From Citrifermentans bremense (GTDB taxonomy: Bacteria > Desulfobacterota > Desulfuromonadia > Geobacterales > Geobacteraceae), in NCBI RefSeq assembly GCF_014218275.1, contig NZ_AP023213.1, positions 1,528,001-1,592,000 on the forward strand: a stretch of DNA of 64,000 nucleotides, written 5' to 3'. Position numbers and translations under genes: made by a program. Shown here piece after piece: positions 57,280-64,000 of the stretch. The notes below the pieces were generated by a model that saw nothing but the letters and a program-made list of their open reading frames with translations, had not been told where the DNA came from and searched no databases. Each line of letters starts with the position of its first letter. The first letter of the stretch is position 1.

Positions 57280-58458
57280 ATGAACGTTCTCTTAGATCTC
57301 TACATGCGGCTTAAAATCAAGACACGGATAGTTTTCCTCTCCGCCTGCTACAGTTTCTGTATCGTAGCGGCTGTCACAGTCGGCAGGTCTTTCTCCGCTT
57401 CAATAGCCATCATCTCCACCACGGTCTTCGTGATACTAGGCATCTTCTTCAGCTCCCTCCTTTACTGGACCGTAAACGACGCTCTGGCCCGGATCCAGGG
57501 GTATCTGGCCAGGATGACCGAAGGGGACCTGACCCAGAAAATCGCGCCGAAGCGCAACAACGAGATCAGCACCATCATACGCTCCATAGGCTCGCTGCAG
57601 GAAACCTTGCGGGAGATCGTGTCGCAGATCTCGCAGACCTCGGAAGACCTCTCCAGGGCCTCGCACCAGGTCCATTCCAGCGCCGCCCAGATCGCGGCCG
57701 GAACCGAGGATGTCGCCTCGCAGACCAACGCCGTCGCCGTGGCGAGCGAGGAGATGGCTGCGACCTCGGGAGACATCGCCGAGAACTGCATGAGGGCGGC
57801 ATCCAACTCCAGCCAGGCGACCGACACCGCCCAGTCCGGAGCCAACGTGGTGCACCAGACCATCGAGGGGATGGAAGTGATAGCTGCAAAGGTGAAGGAT
57901 GCCGCTGGGACGGTCGAAGGGTTGGGGGCGCGTTCGGACCAGATCGGAGAGATCGTGGGAACCATCGAGGACATCGCGGACCAGACCAATCTGCTGGCGC
58001 TCAACGCCGCCATCGAAGCGGCAAGGGCAGGCGAGCAGGGACGCGGATTTGCGGTGGTCGCCGACGAAGTGCGCGCCCTGGCGGAGCGCACCACGCGTGC
58101 CACGCGCGAGATCGGAGAGATGATCAAGGCGATCCAGTCCGAGACGAGACTCGCGGTGGCTGCTATGGAAAGCAGCGTCACCGAGGTGGAGAAGGGGACC
58201 GGGTTCTCGATGAAATCCGGTGAGGCGCTCGAGGAGATCACCAGCAGGATCTCCGAGGTGACCATGCAGATCAACCAGATCGTCACCGCTGCAGAAGAGC
58301 AGACTGCTACGAGCGGCGAGATCTCGAGAAACGTGCAGCAGGTGACCGAGGTCATCGCGCGCAACGCCCACGAAACCGCAGGCACCGTCACCGCCGCGGC
58401 GACGCTTTCCTCCCAGGCGGACCAATTGGAGCGCCTGGTGCGGCAGTTCCACCTCTAG
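57280..58458 (+). CDS. Methyl-accepting chemotaxis protein without a periplasmic sensor domain
   Basis: 392 residues. Two adjacent membrane helices (about 18-38 and 42-66) are separated by only a few residues, so there is practically no periplasmic part. A HAMP domain (about 67-120) and a long signalling coiled coil follow. The hairpin tip is [20 protein letters not shown] then [20 protein letters not shown], the highly conserved CheA/CheW-binding region. Methylation helices flank it. It probably senses a membrane or cytoplasmic signal. ATG 57280 is preceded by a sigma-28 promoter and a weak RBS. Confidence 0.93.
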   Translation: MNVLLDLYMRLKIKTRIVFLSACYSFCIVAAVTVGRSFSASIAIISTTVFVILGIFFSSLLYWTVNDALARIQGYLARMTEGDLTQKIAPKRNNEISTIIRSIGSLQETLREIVSQISQTSEDLSRASHQVHSSAAQIAAGTEDVASQTNAVAVASEEMAATSGDIAENCMRAASNSSQATDTAQSGANVVHQTIEGMEVIAAKVKDAAGTVEGLGARSDQIGEIVGTIEDIADQTNLLALNAAIEAARAGEQGRGFAVVADEVRALAERTTRATREIGEMIKAIQSETRLAVAAMESSVTEVEKGTGFSMKSGEALEEITSRISEVTMQINQIVTAAEEQTATSGEISRNVQQVTEVIARNAHETAGTVTAAATLSSQADQLERLVRQFHL

Positions 58459-59136
58459 TCAGCGCCACAGCGAGTCCGGGAGCCTGCCGCCCTCAAGGAA
58501 GAGCTCCAGGTACTCCGGCATGTCCACAAAGGCCAGCACCCCGGTCCCCAATTCGATGCTGCGGCTGTCGAGGCCCAGGCCTTTCAGAACAAGCGCCAGC
58601 GCGGAAAACGCCTCGTCGTAGGCCGCCTGCCTCAACAGATCGGCCGGGACCAGCCGCGGCTCGTCGGTGACGACGGGGGAGAAGGCGCTGCGACAGCAAT
58701 CGGCGTCCAGCGAGGCCGCCGCGCGGCAGGCGAGGGGGCGCACCTCGTGTATGCTGCAACTGCCGTAGCCGTCGAGGAACGGGCAGTCTGCGCGCTTGAG
58801 AATCCTCTCCTCGTCGTCCATCCAGCGCGTCGAGGATCGGTGGGCGGCAAGGGTGCCCCGCAGCCGGCTAAGCTCATCAGGCGGGAGCGTGGCCGAAAGC
58901 CTTCGTGCAACCAGTACCGCCTCCGGCAGCAGGACCGCCACGTTCAGGACGCAGCAGGAAGGACACCCGGGAGCGCATGCCATGGGGCGTCCCGCGCAGA
59001 CCTCCTCCGCCGCCTCGCTGCAGCGCTTCACCGCGGCAGCCAGTGCCGCAAGCCCCGCCTCTCCGTCCAGGATCTCCCGCAGCTTCCCCACCAATGCCGC
59101 AGCGAAACTCTCAGCCTGCCAGCTAATCTCGTCCAT
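58459..59136 (-). CDS. YkgJ-family cysteine-cluster protein
   Basis: 225 residues. The cysteine cluster CAPGCPSCC (residues about 54-62), DCPFLDGYGSCSIHEVRPLA with C and DADCCRS match the YkgJ/CxxCxxCC family, proposed to bind zinc or an iron-sulphur cluster. The remainder is helical. It overlaps the end of the MCP gene on the other strand by no more than a base (convergent, no gap). No role is established for the family. Confidence 0.82.
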   Translation of the reverse strand: MDEISWQAESFAAALVGKLREILDGEAGLAALAAAVKRCSEAAEEVCAGRPMACAPGCPSCCVLNVAVLLPEAVLVARRLSATLPPDELSRLRGTLAAHRSSTRWMDDEERILKRADCPFLDGYGSCSIHEVRPLACRAAASLDADCCRSAFSPVVTDEPRLVPADLLRQAAYDEAFSALALVLKGLGLDSRSIELGTGVLAFVDMPEYLELFLEGGRLPDSLWR

Positions 59137-59245
59137 GTTCCCATCCCCCCCACTAGGCGCAGTCGGCAGCTACAGTTGGAGAATGTATAGCCTGTCTCGA
59201 TCCAGATGCAAGCTCACTGCTTTCAATCACTGACTGTCAGGCAGT

Positions 59246-59277
59246 AAAAAAGGCACCTGTTCCCAGGTGCCTTTTCT
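59246..59277 (-). terminator. Rho-independent terminator of the MCP-PilZ gene
   Basis: AAAAGGCACCTG pairs with CAGGTGCCTTTT around a four-base loop; on the minus strand a T run follows. It lies about 50 bases after the MCP-PilZ stop. Confidence 0.85.
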
Positions 59278-59324
59278 GTATCGCCATCAACGCGTGAGCG
59301 TCAGCGTCGCCTCGTAACAGGGCT

Positions 59325-60899
59325 CTATTGTTTGAAGTGCGAGTTCTTCTTGAAATGCCGGAAGCAGGTCTGCAGACGCTGCTGCTGTGCCGGGTCGAGC
59401 GACTTGAACTCGAGCCCGCAGGCGGCACCGGCAGCATTGACACGACGCCACACGACCCTTGCAGCGACCTTGAGCGGCACCTGGTTCTCGAAATCTTCCA
59501 AAGAGGTCCCCGGGGTCATGACCTGCACCTCGACGAGTTGCCCTTCCTTGATTTCGGCTTCTTTGGGGATACGCAGTTGGAGTCCGGACATGCTGAAGTC
59601 GCTGGTGATGCCCTGGACCTCCTGCTGCGAGCCCGTCTCGCGAATGACGGCGAGAAGGCCGTTGTGCGCGCGCGGGTAATGCCGCTGCTCCCGTTCCGAG
59701 CGCTCGATCTCTGTCTCGGTAGCGAAGGTGAAGTTGTCGAGCAAGCGGTTGAACTGCTTGGTCACGGCGTTCAGGTCCCCGCTGATGGTCGCTGTGACCC
59801 CGATCTTCGCGCCGTTGTCCTTGATGGTGTGGAAGAGCGATTCCTGGCTTTGCTGCAGCTGCGTGAGCCGCTCCATCTGTGAATTGCTCGCGTCGGAAAT
59901 GCGCCGGCTGGCCGCGGAGGTTTCACGGACGGAAGAGGCCATGCTCTGGATTATCTGGGCCGTCTGCAGCGTCTTTTGCTCGCCGCCGTTCACACGTTCC
60001 ACGATGCGCTCCATGGTGCTCATTGTGGCGCTTACCTGTTCCGCCAGGGTCGAGATGATCCTGGTGATCTCCTGTGTCTCTCTCGAGGTCCGGGTGGCGA
60101 GGTTGCGCACCTCGTCTGCCACCACGGCGAACCCCCTCCCTTGCTCTCCTGCCCTTGCGGCCTCGATGGCGGCGTTGAGCGCCAGCAGGTTCGTCTGGTC
60201 CGCTATATCGGTGATGCTGGCGATGATCTTGTGGATCTCTTCAGCCACCTGGTGCAGCCCGGAAGTCTCTTCTGCGGCGCGGTTGACCTCGGCTACCGTC
60301 AACCGCATCTGGTCGATGTTCTGGTTCGTGGCGTCCAGCCCCTGTTCGGCCTCCTTTTCGGTGACAAGTGACTCGTTCAGCATCATGTCGGAAAGTTCCC
60401 GCACCGACTCGGAAATCGTGAGCACCTCGCCTGTCGCTGCCGATACTTGCAGGACCTGCGCCTGCTGTGCGCGGGTGGTGTCGGCGATCTCGTTGGAGAT
60501 CTCGGATATCTGGAAGGAGGACTGTTCCATCTGTAGGCTGGCGCCGTGTATGTTGCGCAGCACCTCGGTCTGGTTGCCGACCATCTTGCGCATGGCGTGC
60601 AGGATCTTGCTGACCTCGTTGGTGCGCTTGATCACGATCTCCTGGCTGAGGTTTCCCTTGGCCAGCGTTTCCAGGTTGTTGATGGTCCGGGTGATCGCGC
60701 TGGTTATGCCCCAAATGTTGATGCCGCCGAAAAGAGCGCCCAGGGTGATGAACGCGACCGTCAATCCCCATTGCCAAAACTGTGAGTCGAGGGAACCTGC
60801 AACGGTTGCCGCGACGATGCATACGCTGTAGCACAGGCACAAGATTATCAGCCTGGTCCTGATGGTGAGACAGAGATAGTAATGCCAGATGGTTTCCAT
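59325..60899 (-). CDS. Methyl-accepting chemotaxis protein fused to a C-terminal PilZ domain
   Basis: 524 residues. Two closely spaced membrane helices at about 15-36 and 42-65, then HAMP, and a signalling coiled coil with the conserved tip [20 protein letters not shown] then [20 protein letters not shown]. After about residue 400 a PilZ domain is appended: the arginine-rich [12 protein letters not shown] and the [11 protein letters not shown] motif (D/NxSxxG), followed by a beta barrel ([24 protein letters not shown]). PilZ binds c-di-GMP, so this receptor can combine chemotaxis signalling with c-di-GMP level. AGGAAAGGAG lies before ATG 60899. Confidence 0.92.
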   Translation of the reverse strand: METIWHYYLCLTIRTRLIILCLCYSVCIVAATVAGSLDSQFWQWGLTVAFITLGALFGGINIWGITSAITRTINNLETLAKGNLSQEIVIKRTNEVSKILHAMRKMVGNQTEVLRNIHGASLQMEQSSFQISEISNEIADTTRAQQAQVLQVSAATGEVLTISESVRELSDMMLNESLVTEKEAEQGLDATNQNIDQMRLTVAEVNRAAEETSGLHQVAEEIHKIIASITDIADQTNLLALNAAIEAARAGEQGRGFAVVADEVRNLATRTSRETQEITRIISTLAEQVSATMSTMERIVERVNGGEQKTLQTAQIIQSMASSVRETSAASRRISDASNSQMERLTQLQQSQESLFHTIKDNGAKIGVTATISGDLNAVTKQFNRLLDNFTFATETEIERSEREQRHYPRAHNGLLAVIRETGSQQEVQGITSDFSMSGLQLRIPKEAEIKEGQLVEVQVMTPGTSLEDFENQVPLKVAARVVWRRVNAAGAACGLEFKSLDPAQQQRLQTCFRHFKKNSHFKQ

Positions 60900-61168
60900 G
60901 ACAGCAGAACTCCTTTCCTGTATCGGCCGCTGCGCGTCTTTGGACGTGCGACAAAAAAAAGGCCCACCGCGTATTGAGACGACAATGGCTCAACGCGTGG
61001 GGAAGTATATTCTTCTTGTCTATTGGGTTCGGCTAAAAAGGACTATGACTTTAATAAAAAGTCATTCTGTATACAAATTCGTGGCTGAAGGTACCTTTGA
61101 GACTTAGTGAAGTGGGTCAGGGAGATGTTCAGAGTAAGGTGCGCAAAGAAGCAAGTATTCAGGGAAAG
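60900..61168. other. Upstream region of the MCP-PilZ gene
   Basis: No gene recognised. A minus-strand GCCGATAC near 60921-60928 resembles the -10 of a sigma-28 promoter, but its -35 part is poor, so I do not call a promoter. Confidence 0.35.
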
Positions 61169-61170
61169 AA

Positions 61171-61206
61171 AAAAGGCGCCCAGGGGTGTTTCCCTTGGCG
61201 CCTTTT
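61171..61206 (-). terminator. Rho-independent terminator of the SseB-like gene
   Basis: AAAAGGCGCC(C/A)AGGG pairs with CCCTTGGCGCCTTTT around a short loop; T residues follow on the minus strand. Confidence 0.82.
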
Positions 61207-61255
61207 GGACTTACTATGCTTGGAAAAAAGGCGGCAACTCCGCCTTAAAGGGCTA

Positions 61256-61669
61256 TCAGGCTCCGGCGCTTTTAGCTGCCTCGGCGTTGCAACGTTCCAC
61301 CGAATCCCTGAGCCACTTTATTTCCTCGGGATGGAACTGCTTGGAAAACTCGGTTCCCACGTTCAGAGCCCAGTGCAGGGGGGGCACGCTGTTCATGGCC
61401 AACAGGTGTCCCGGCGCCTCGATGTACCTCCCTTCCTCGCCGGTCCAGGACTTAAGCCGCTCCAAAGAGCTGAACATCATCAGGTAATCGTTTCCCTCGG
61501 CTTCGGTGATAACCGGTATGACCCCCGCGGTCTCGTCCTGCTGCTGGTCGTCGTTCAGGATCGGGACGAAAAAGGAGGAGTTGAGAAAGAGGTCGTAAAA
61601 GGCCGACTGCTTCTTGTGGTCCCGCATGTCCTGGCGCAGTTCCACCAGCGCCTCGTCTAATTTTTCCAT
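61256..61669 (-). CDS. SseB N-terminal domain protein
   Basis: 137 residues. The layout DEALVELRQDMRDHKKQSAF, FFVPILNDDQ, NDYLMMFSSLERLKSWTGEE and NSVPPLHWALNVGTEFSKQF corresponds to the SseB-type domain, where a run of beta strands and a helix end in a conserved VGTxFSKxFxPEEI. This small cytosolic family has no clear biochemical role in these bacteria. AAAGGAACC precedes ATG 61669. Monocistronic, with its own terminator. Confidence 0.78.
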   Translation of the reverse strand: MEKLDEALVELRQDMRDHKKQSAFYDLFLNSSFFVPILNDDQQQDETAGVIPVITEAEGNDYLMMFSSLERLKSWTGEEGRYIEAPGHLLAMNSVPPLHWALNVGTEFSKQFHPEEIKWLRDSVERCNAEAAKSAGA

Positions 61670-61857
61670 CTTGGTTCCTTTGTCTTTGGTGAACGTCGGG
61701 CTGCTTTTTCCTGGGAACCATACTAGACGGCTAAAGGCATTACAAGAACAAAGAACGATCTACAGAGGGCAGGGGCCCTGCAGCGATGGCCGCCGCGGAG
61801 ACCTTGCCGGTTGGGTGCTTGATTTGGCCGCCGGTATGGTAGAATTCCAATCTTGCG

Positions 61858-62868
61858 ATGAGACAAGAAACCGCACCACCTGTTCCAGCCGAGGAGCCTT
61901 TGTTGCGACAGTCACAAGACCAAAACCTGCGGGCGCCGGGCCCGTTCTTCATAGTCATGAACGCCGGGTCCGGAGACAAGGATGCGGACCAAAGGGAAGG
62001 CGCGGTCCGCGCCGTCCTCACCGCTGGTGGGCGTTCCTTCCGCCTGTGGCGGGTCACCGATATCAGGCGGCTGCCGGAGGTGGCGCGAGAGGCGGTGCGG
62101 CTCGCCCGGCAGCAGCAGGGAACCGTAGTCGCCGCCGGGGGCGACGGTACCATCAACGCGGTGGTCCAGGAGGTGCTTCCTTCCGGCTGTCCTTTCGGGG
62201 TCCTGCCCCAGGGCACCTTCAATTATTTCAGCCGCGCTCACGGAATACCGGTCGATACGAAGGAGGCCTCTGCGCTGCTTTTAAACGGTGTGCTGCGGCC
62301 GGTTCAGGTGGGGCTGGTGAACCAGCGCCCTTTCCTGGTGAACGCAAGCCTCGGCCTTTATCCCAAGCTGCTGGAAAGGCGCGAGGTCCACAAGCAGAGA
62401 TTCGGGCGCCACCGGCTGGTAGCTTTGCTGTCGGGGTTCGCGACCCTGCTCGCCCCTCCGCCGCAGCTGGTGCTGGCCCTTGACGATGGCGGGGGGAGCG
62501 ACGTGATGCACATCTGCACTTTGGTGGTCGACAACAACCCGCTGCAGTTGCGGCAGGTGGGGTTGCCCGAGGAGCGCGCCCTGCAGCACGGGGAGCTGGC
62601 GGCCATAGCGGTCAAGGCCCGGGGAGCGGGGCAACTGATCTCAGCCCTCGCGCTTGCCGCACTGGGGAAGCTGGGGGAGGCGGAGGGGGTGGAAGCGTTT
62701 GCCTTCAAACGGCTCACGGTGAACCCGCTGCGCCCAAGCAGGCGCATCAAGGTGGCAACGGACGGCGAGGCCAAATGGATGGAGCCCCCGCTCGTGTTCC
62801 AGGCGGCGCCCGAGTCGCTGCTGCTACTGGTCCCGCCTTTTGCACCGATGGGGGACGGTGGGGCGTGA
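61858..62868 (+). CDS. Diacylglycerol/lipid kinase family protein (DagK_cat, YegS-like)
   Basis: 336 residues. An N-terminal catalytic domain (about 28-150) has the nucleotide-binding motif AAGGDGTINAVVQEVLPSG and LPQGTFNYFSRAHGI; a C-terminal beta-rich domain contains VNASLGLYPKLLERREVHK. These belong to the family of diacylglycerol or other lipid kinases that transfer ATP phosphate to membrane lipids. The substrate is not defined. The 3' end overlaps the next gene by four bases (GTGA), so the kinase and the metallophosphoesterase are translationally coupled. ATG 61858 has no strong RBS. Confidence 0.85.
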   Translation: MRQETAPPVPAEEPLLRQSQDQNLRAPGPFFIVMNAGSGDKDADQREGAVRAVLTAGGRSFRLWRVTDIRRLPEVAREAVRLARQQQGTVVAAGGDGTINAVVQEVLPSGCPFGVLPQGTFNYFSRAHGIPVDTKEASALLLNGVLRPVQVGLVNQRPFLVNASLGLYPKLLERREVHKQRFGRHRLVALLSGFATLLAPPPQLVLALDDGGGSDVMHICTLVVDNNPLQLRQVGLPEERALQHGELAAIAVKARGAGQLISALALAALGKLGEAEGVEAFAFKRLTVNPLRPSRRIKVATDGEAKWMEPPLVFQAAPESLLLLVPPFAPMGDGGA

Positions 62869-63665
62869 GCGCCATCCTGCAGATATCCGACACCCACTTC
62901 GGCACCCATACGTCTCCCGTGGTGGAGGCGCTGTTGCAACTGGCAGGGGAGCTTTGCCCGGATCTCCTGGTGCTCTCCGGGGACGTCACCCAGCGCGCCC
63001 GCGCCTCGCAGTTCCGGGCAGCCCTCGATTTTCTCAAGCGCATGCCGGTGCCACACCAACTGGTGCTTCCCGGCAACCACGACATCCCTTTTTACAACCT
63101 CCTCGGACGGCTCTTCTCACCCTACGGCAATTTCCAACGCAGCTTCGGCAGCGACCTGGAACCCGTGTTCGAGTCGCAAGATCTCCTGGTGGTGGGGGTT
63201 AACACGACGCGTCCCACACGCCATACGGTCGGCGAAGTTTCGCCGCAGCAGATCGAAGCGGTGGCACGCAGGCTAAAGGGAGCGTCCGTCAAACAACTGC
63301 GCGTCGTGGTGGCGCACCAGCCGGTGCGGGCCACCCGGGACAGCGACGTGAAAAACCTGTTGAGAAACCGCCAGGCCGCCGTCCACGCCTGGGCCCGGGC
63401 CGGCGCCGACCTGATCCTTGGGGGACACGTCCATCTCCCCCACGTGCGCCCCCTGAAGGAGGTCCACGAAATTTCCCGCCCCGTATGGTCCGTCCTTGCC
63501 GGAACCGCCGTCTCCCACCGGGTCCGCGGCGATGTCCCCAACTCCGTCAACCTGATCCGTTACCGAAAGGAAGATGAGCCCCGCAGCTGCCTGATCGAGC
63601 GCTGGGATTACGACGGCCACGGCGCCTTCGTTCTTTTCGAACGGCAGGCACTTCTCCTGCAATAG
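62865..63665 (+). CDS. Calcineurin-like metallophosphoesterase
   Basis: 266 residues. The metal-binding motifs appear in order: ISDTHFG (D-x-H), LVLSGDVTQ (GDxxQ/R), LPGNHDIPF (GNHD), VVAHQPV and LGGHVHLPHV (GHxH). The family includes 3',5'-cyclic-nucleotide phosphodiesterases and lipid or protein phosphatases; this one is close in length to the CpdA-like group. The start is GTG 62865, overlapping the lipid-kinase stop by four bases, and the conserved strand ISDTHFG follows immediately. Coupling with a lipid kinase suggests opposite steps in one phospholipid or second-messenger process, as inference. Confidence 0.88.
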   Translation: MSAILQISDTHFGTHTSPVVEALLQLAGELCPDLLVLSGDVTQRARASQFRAALDFLKRMPVPHQLVLPGNHDIPFYNLLGRLFSPYGNFQRSFGSDLEPVFESQDLLVVGVNTTRPTRHTVGEVSPQQIEAVARRLKGASVKQLRVVVAHQPVRATRDSDVKNLLRNRQAAVHAWARAGADLILGGHVHLPHVRPLKEVHEISRPVWSVLAGTAVSHRVRGDVPNSVNLIRYRKEDEPRSCLIERWDYDGHGAFVLFERQALLLQ

Positions 63666-63739
63666 GCCTGCTCCTCGGCCGCAGCGCAAAATTGGCATCT
63701 CCCCCGTCCCCTGACCCACGCAAGGGCAGGGGGCGACGC

Positions 63740-63759
63740 CGGCTTCACTGCCGTTTTTT
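63740..63759 (+). terminator. Short hairpin with T6, weak terminator
   Basis: CGGC-TTCACT-GCCG followed by TTTTTT, about 75 bases after the metallophosphoesterase stop. The four-base stem is short but the T tract is good. Confidence 0.4.
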
Positions 63760-63826
63760 CTCGTCAATGACGGTGCGGCTCGTCTAAAATAGTAGGGCAG
63801 AGAAAGTATGTGGAGAGGGATATTCA

Positions 63827-64000
63827 ATGCGGTACGGCAGAGGGAGGGGACATGTCAGGCAGGTGAAGAACGAGGTGCTGCGCCTGATACTCATAGGCGT
63901 CGGCTGGGTTTCTATTGTCTGCGCCCTTCTTGGGCTGTTTCTTCCACTGGTTCCCAGTGTCCCTTTCCTGCTGCTCGCGGTCTTCTGCTTCTCAAGGAGT
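63827..64000 (+). CDS. DUF454 (YbaN) inner-membrane protein, cut by the window edge
   Basis: The first 58 codons of a gene that continues beyond the right end. MRYGRGRGHVRQVKNEVLRL followed by ILIGVGWVSIVCALLGLFLP and LVPSVPFLLLAVFCFSRS has the DUF454/YbaN pattern of two short hydrophobic stretches with a GxxLPLLPTxPFLLLA core. GAGAGGG lies eight bases upstream of ATG 63827. The role of YbaN is not known. Confidence 0.8.
   Translation, partial: MRYGRGRGHVRQVKNEVLRLILIGVGWVSIVCALLGLFLPLVPSVPFLLLAVFCFSRS

Noticed and set aside
60915..60945. Sigma-28 promoter of the MCP-PilZ gene
   Set aside because: GCCGATAC fits the -10 but the -35 half at the required 11-base distance does not match TAAA.

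Overview
The window looks like chromosomal DNA of a Geobacter-type bacterium (Geobacterales, Desulfuromonadota). The evidence is a GC-rich background, two diguanylate-cyclase proteins whose sensor parts carry a CxxCH haem-c motif, several chemotaxis and hybrid-kinase proteins, a PEP-CTERM surface protein behind a sigma-54-type promoter, and abundant REP/RAYT-like debris. This assignment is inferred from gene content; no rRNA gene is present to confirm it.

Region 1 (about 0.5-9.2 kb, all +) is one compact stress/osmolyte operon. In order it holds a MarR regulator behind a near-consensus promoter, a GH15 glucoamylase/trehalase-type gene broken by an in-frame amber codon, a DUF389 membrane protein, a divergent DapB-like oxidoreductase, a trehalose-6-phosphate synthase fused to a membrane sensor-like domain, OtsB, and an AblB-like beta-lysine acetyltransferase. 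An AT-rich nhaA, a universal stress protein, and on the opposite strand a SpoIIAA-like protein with a P3A proton ATPase follow. The stretch ends at a 45-bp 3' fragment of a tRNA-fMet gene with its terminator (15.12-15.21 kb), which looks like the distal attachment site of an integrated element.

Region 2 (15-25.6 kb) is an accessory zone. It has small secreted proteins, an adenosine-specific-kinase-like protein, a frameshifted RAYT transposase between inverted repeats flanked by fragments of unrelated genes, a 19-repeat MORN protein, two frameshifted small periplasmic genes, a LOG-family hydrolase and an IS3 orfA remnant.

Region 3 (24-42 kb) has two haem-c c-di-GMP enzymes, a CARDB lipoprotein, a second-type FtsH whose 3' end abuts a truncated response-regulator pseudogene, TrmO, an EamA exporter, a P-type cation ATPase, small metal-type proteins and the PEP-CTERM protein. 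Two copies of a 150-bp imperfect palindrome (MITE-like) lie at 34.1 and 42.1 kb.

Region 4 (42-64 kb) is more core-like: gltBD (glutamate synthase) with a sigma-54-like promoter, a FIST sensor/hybrid histidine kinase pair, CsbD, a SPOR-type protein, an Lrp/AsnC regulator with a PLP decarboxylase of the LysA fold, a methyl-accepting chemotaxis protein (MCP) with a near-perfect sigma-28 promoter, a YkgJ protein, an MCP-PilZ fusion, an SseB-like protein, a lipid-kinase/metallophosphoesterase pair, and the start of a DUF454 (YbaN) gene cut by the window edge.

The most noteworthy items are the combined trehalose/acetyl-lysine operon with its membrane-tethered synthase, two genes interrupted only by in-frame TAG codons, the paired haem-c c-di-GMP enzymes, the tRNA-fMet fragment, and the repeat families.
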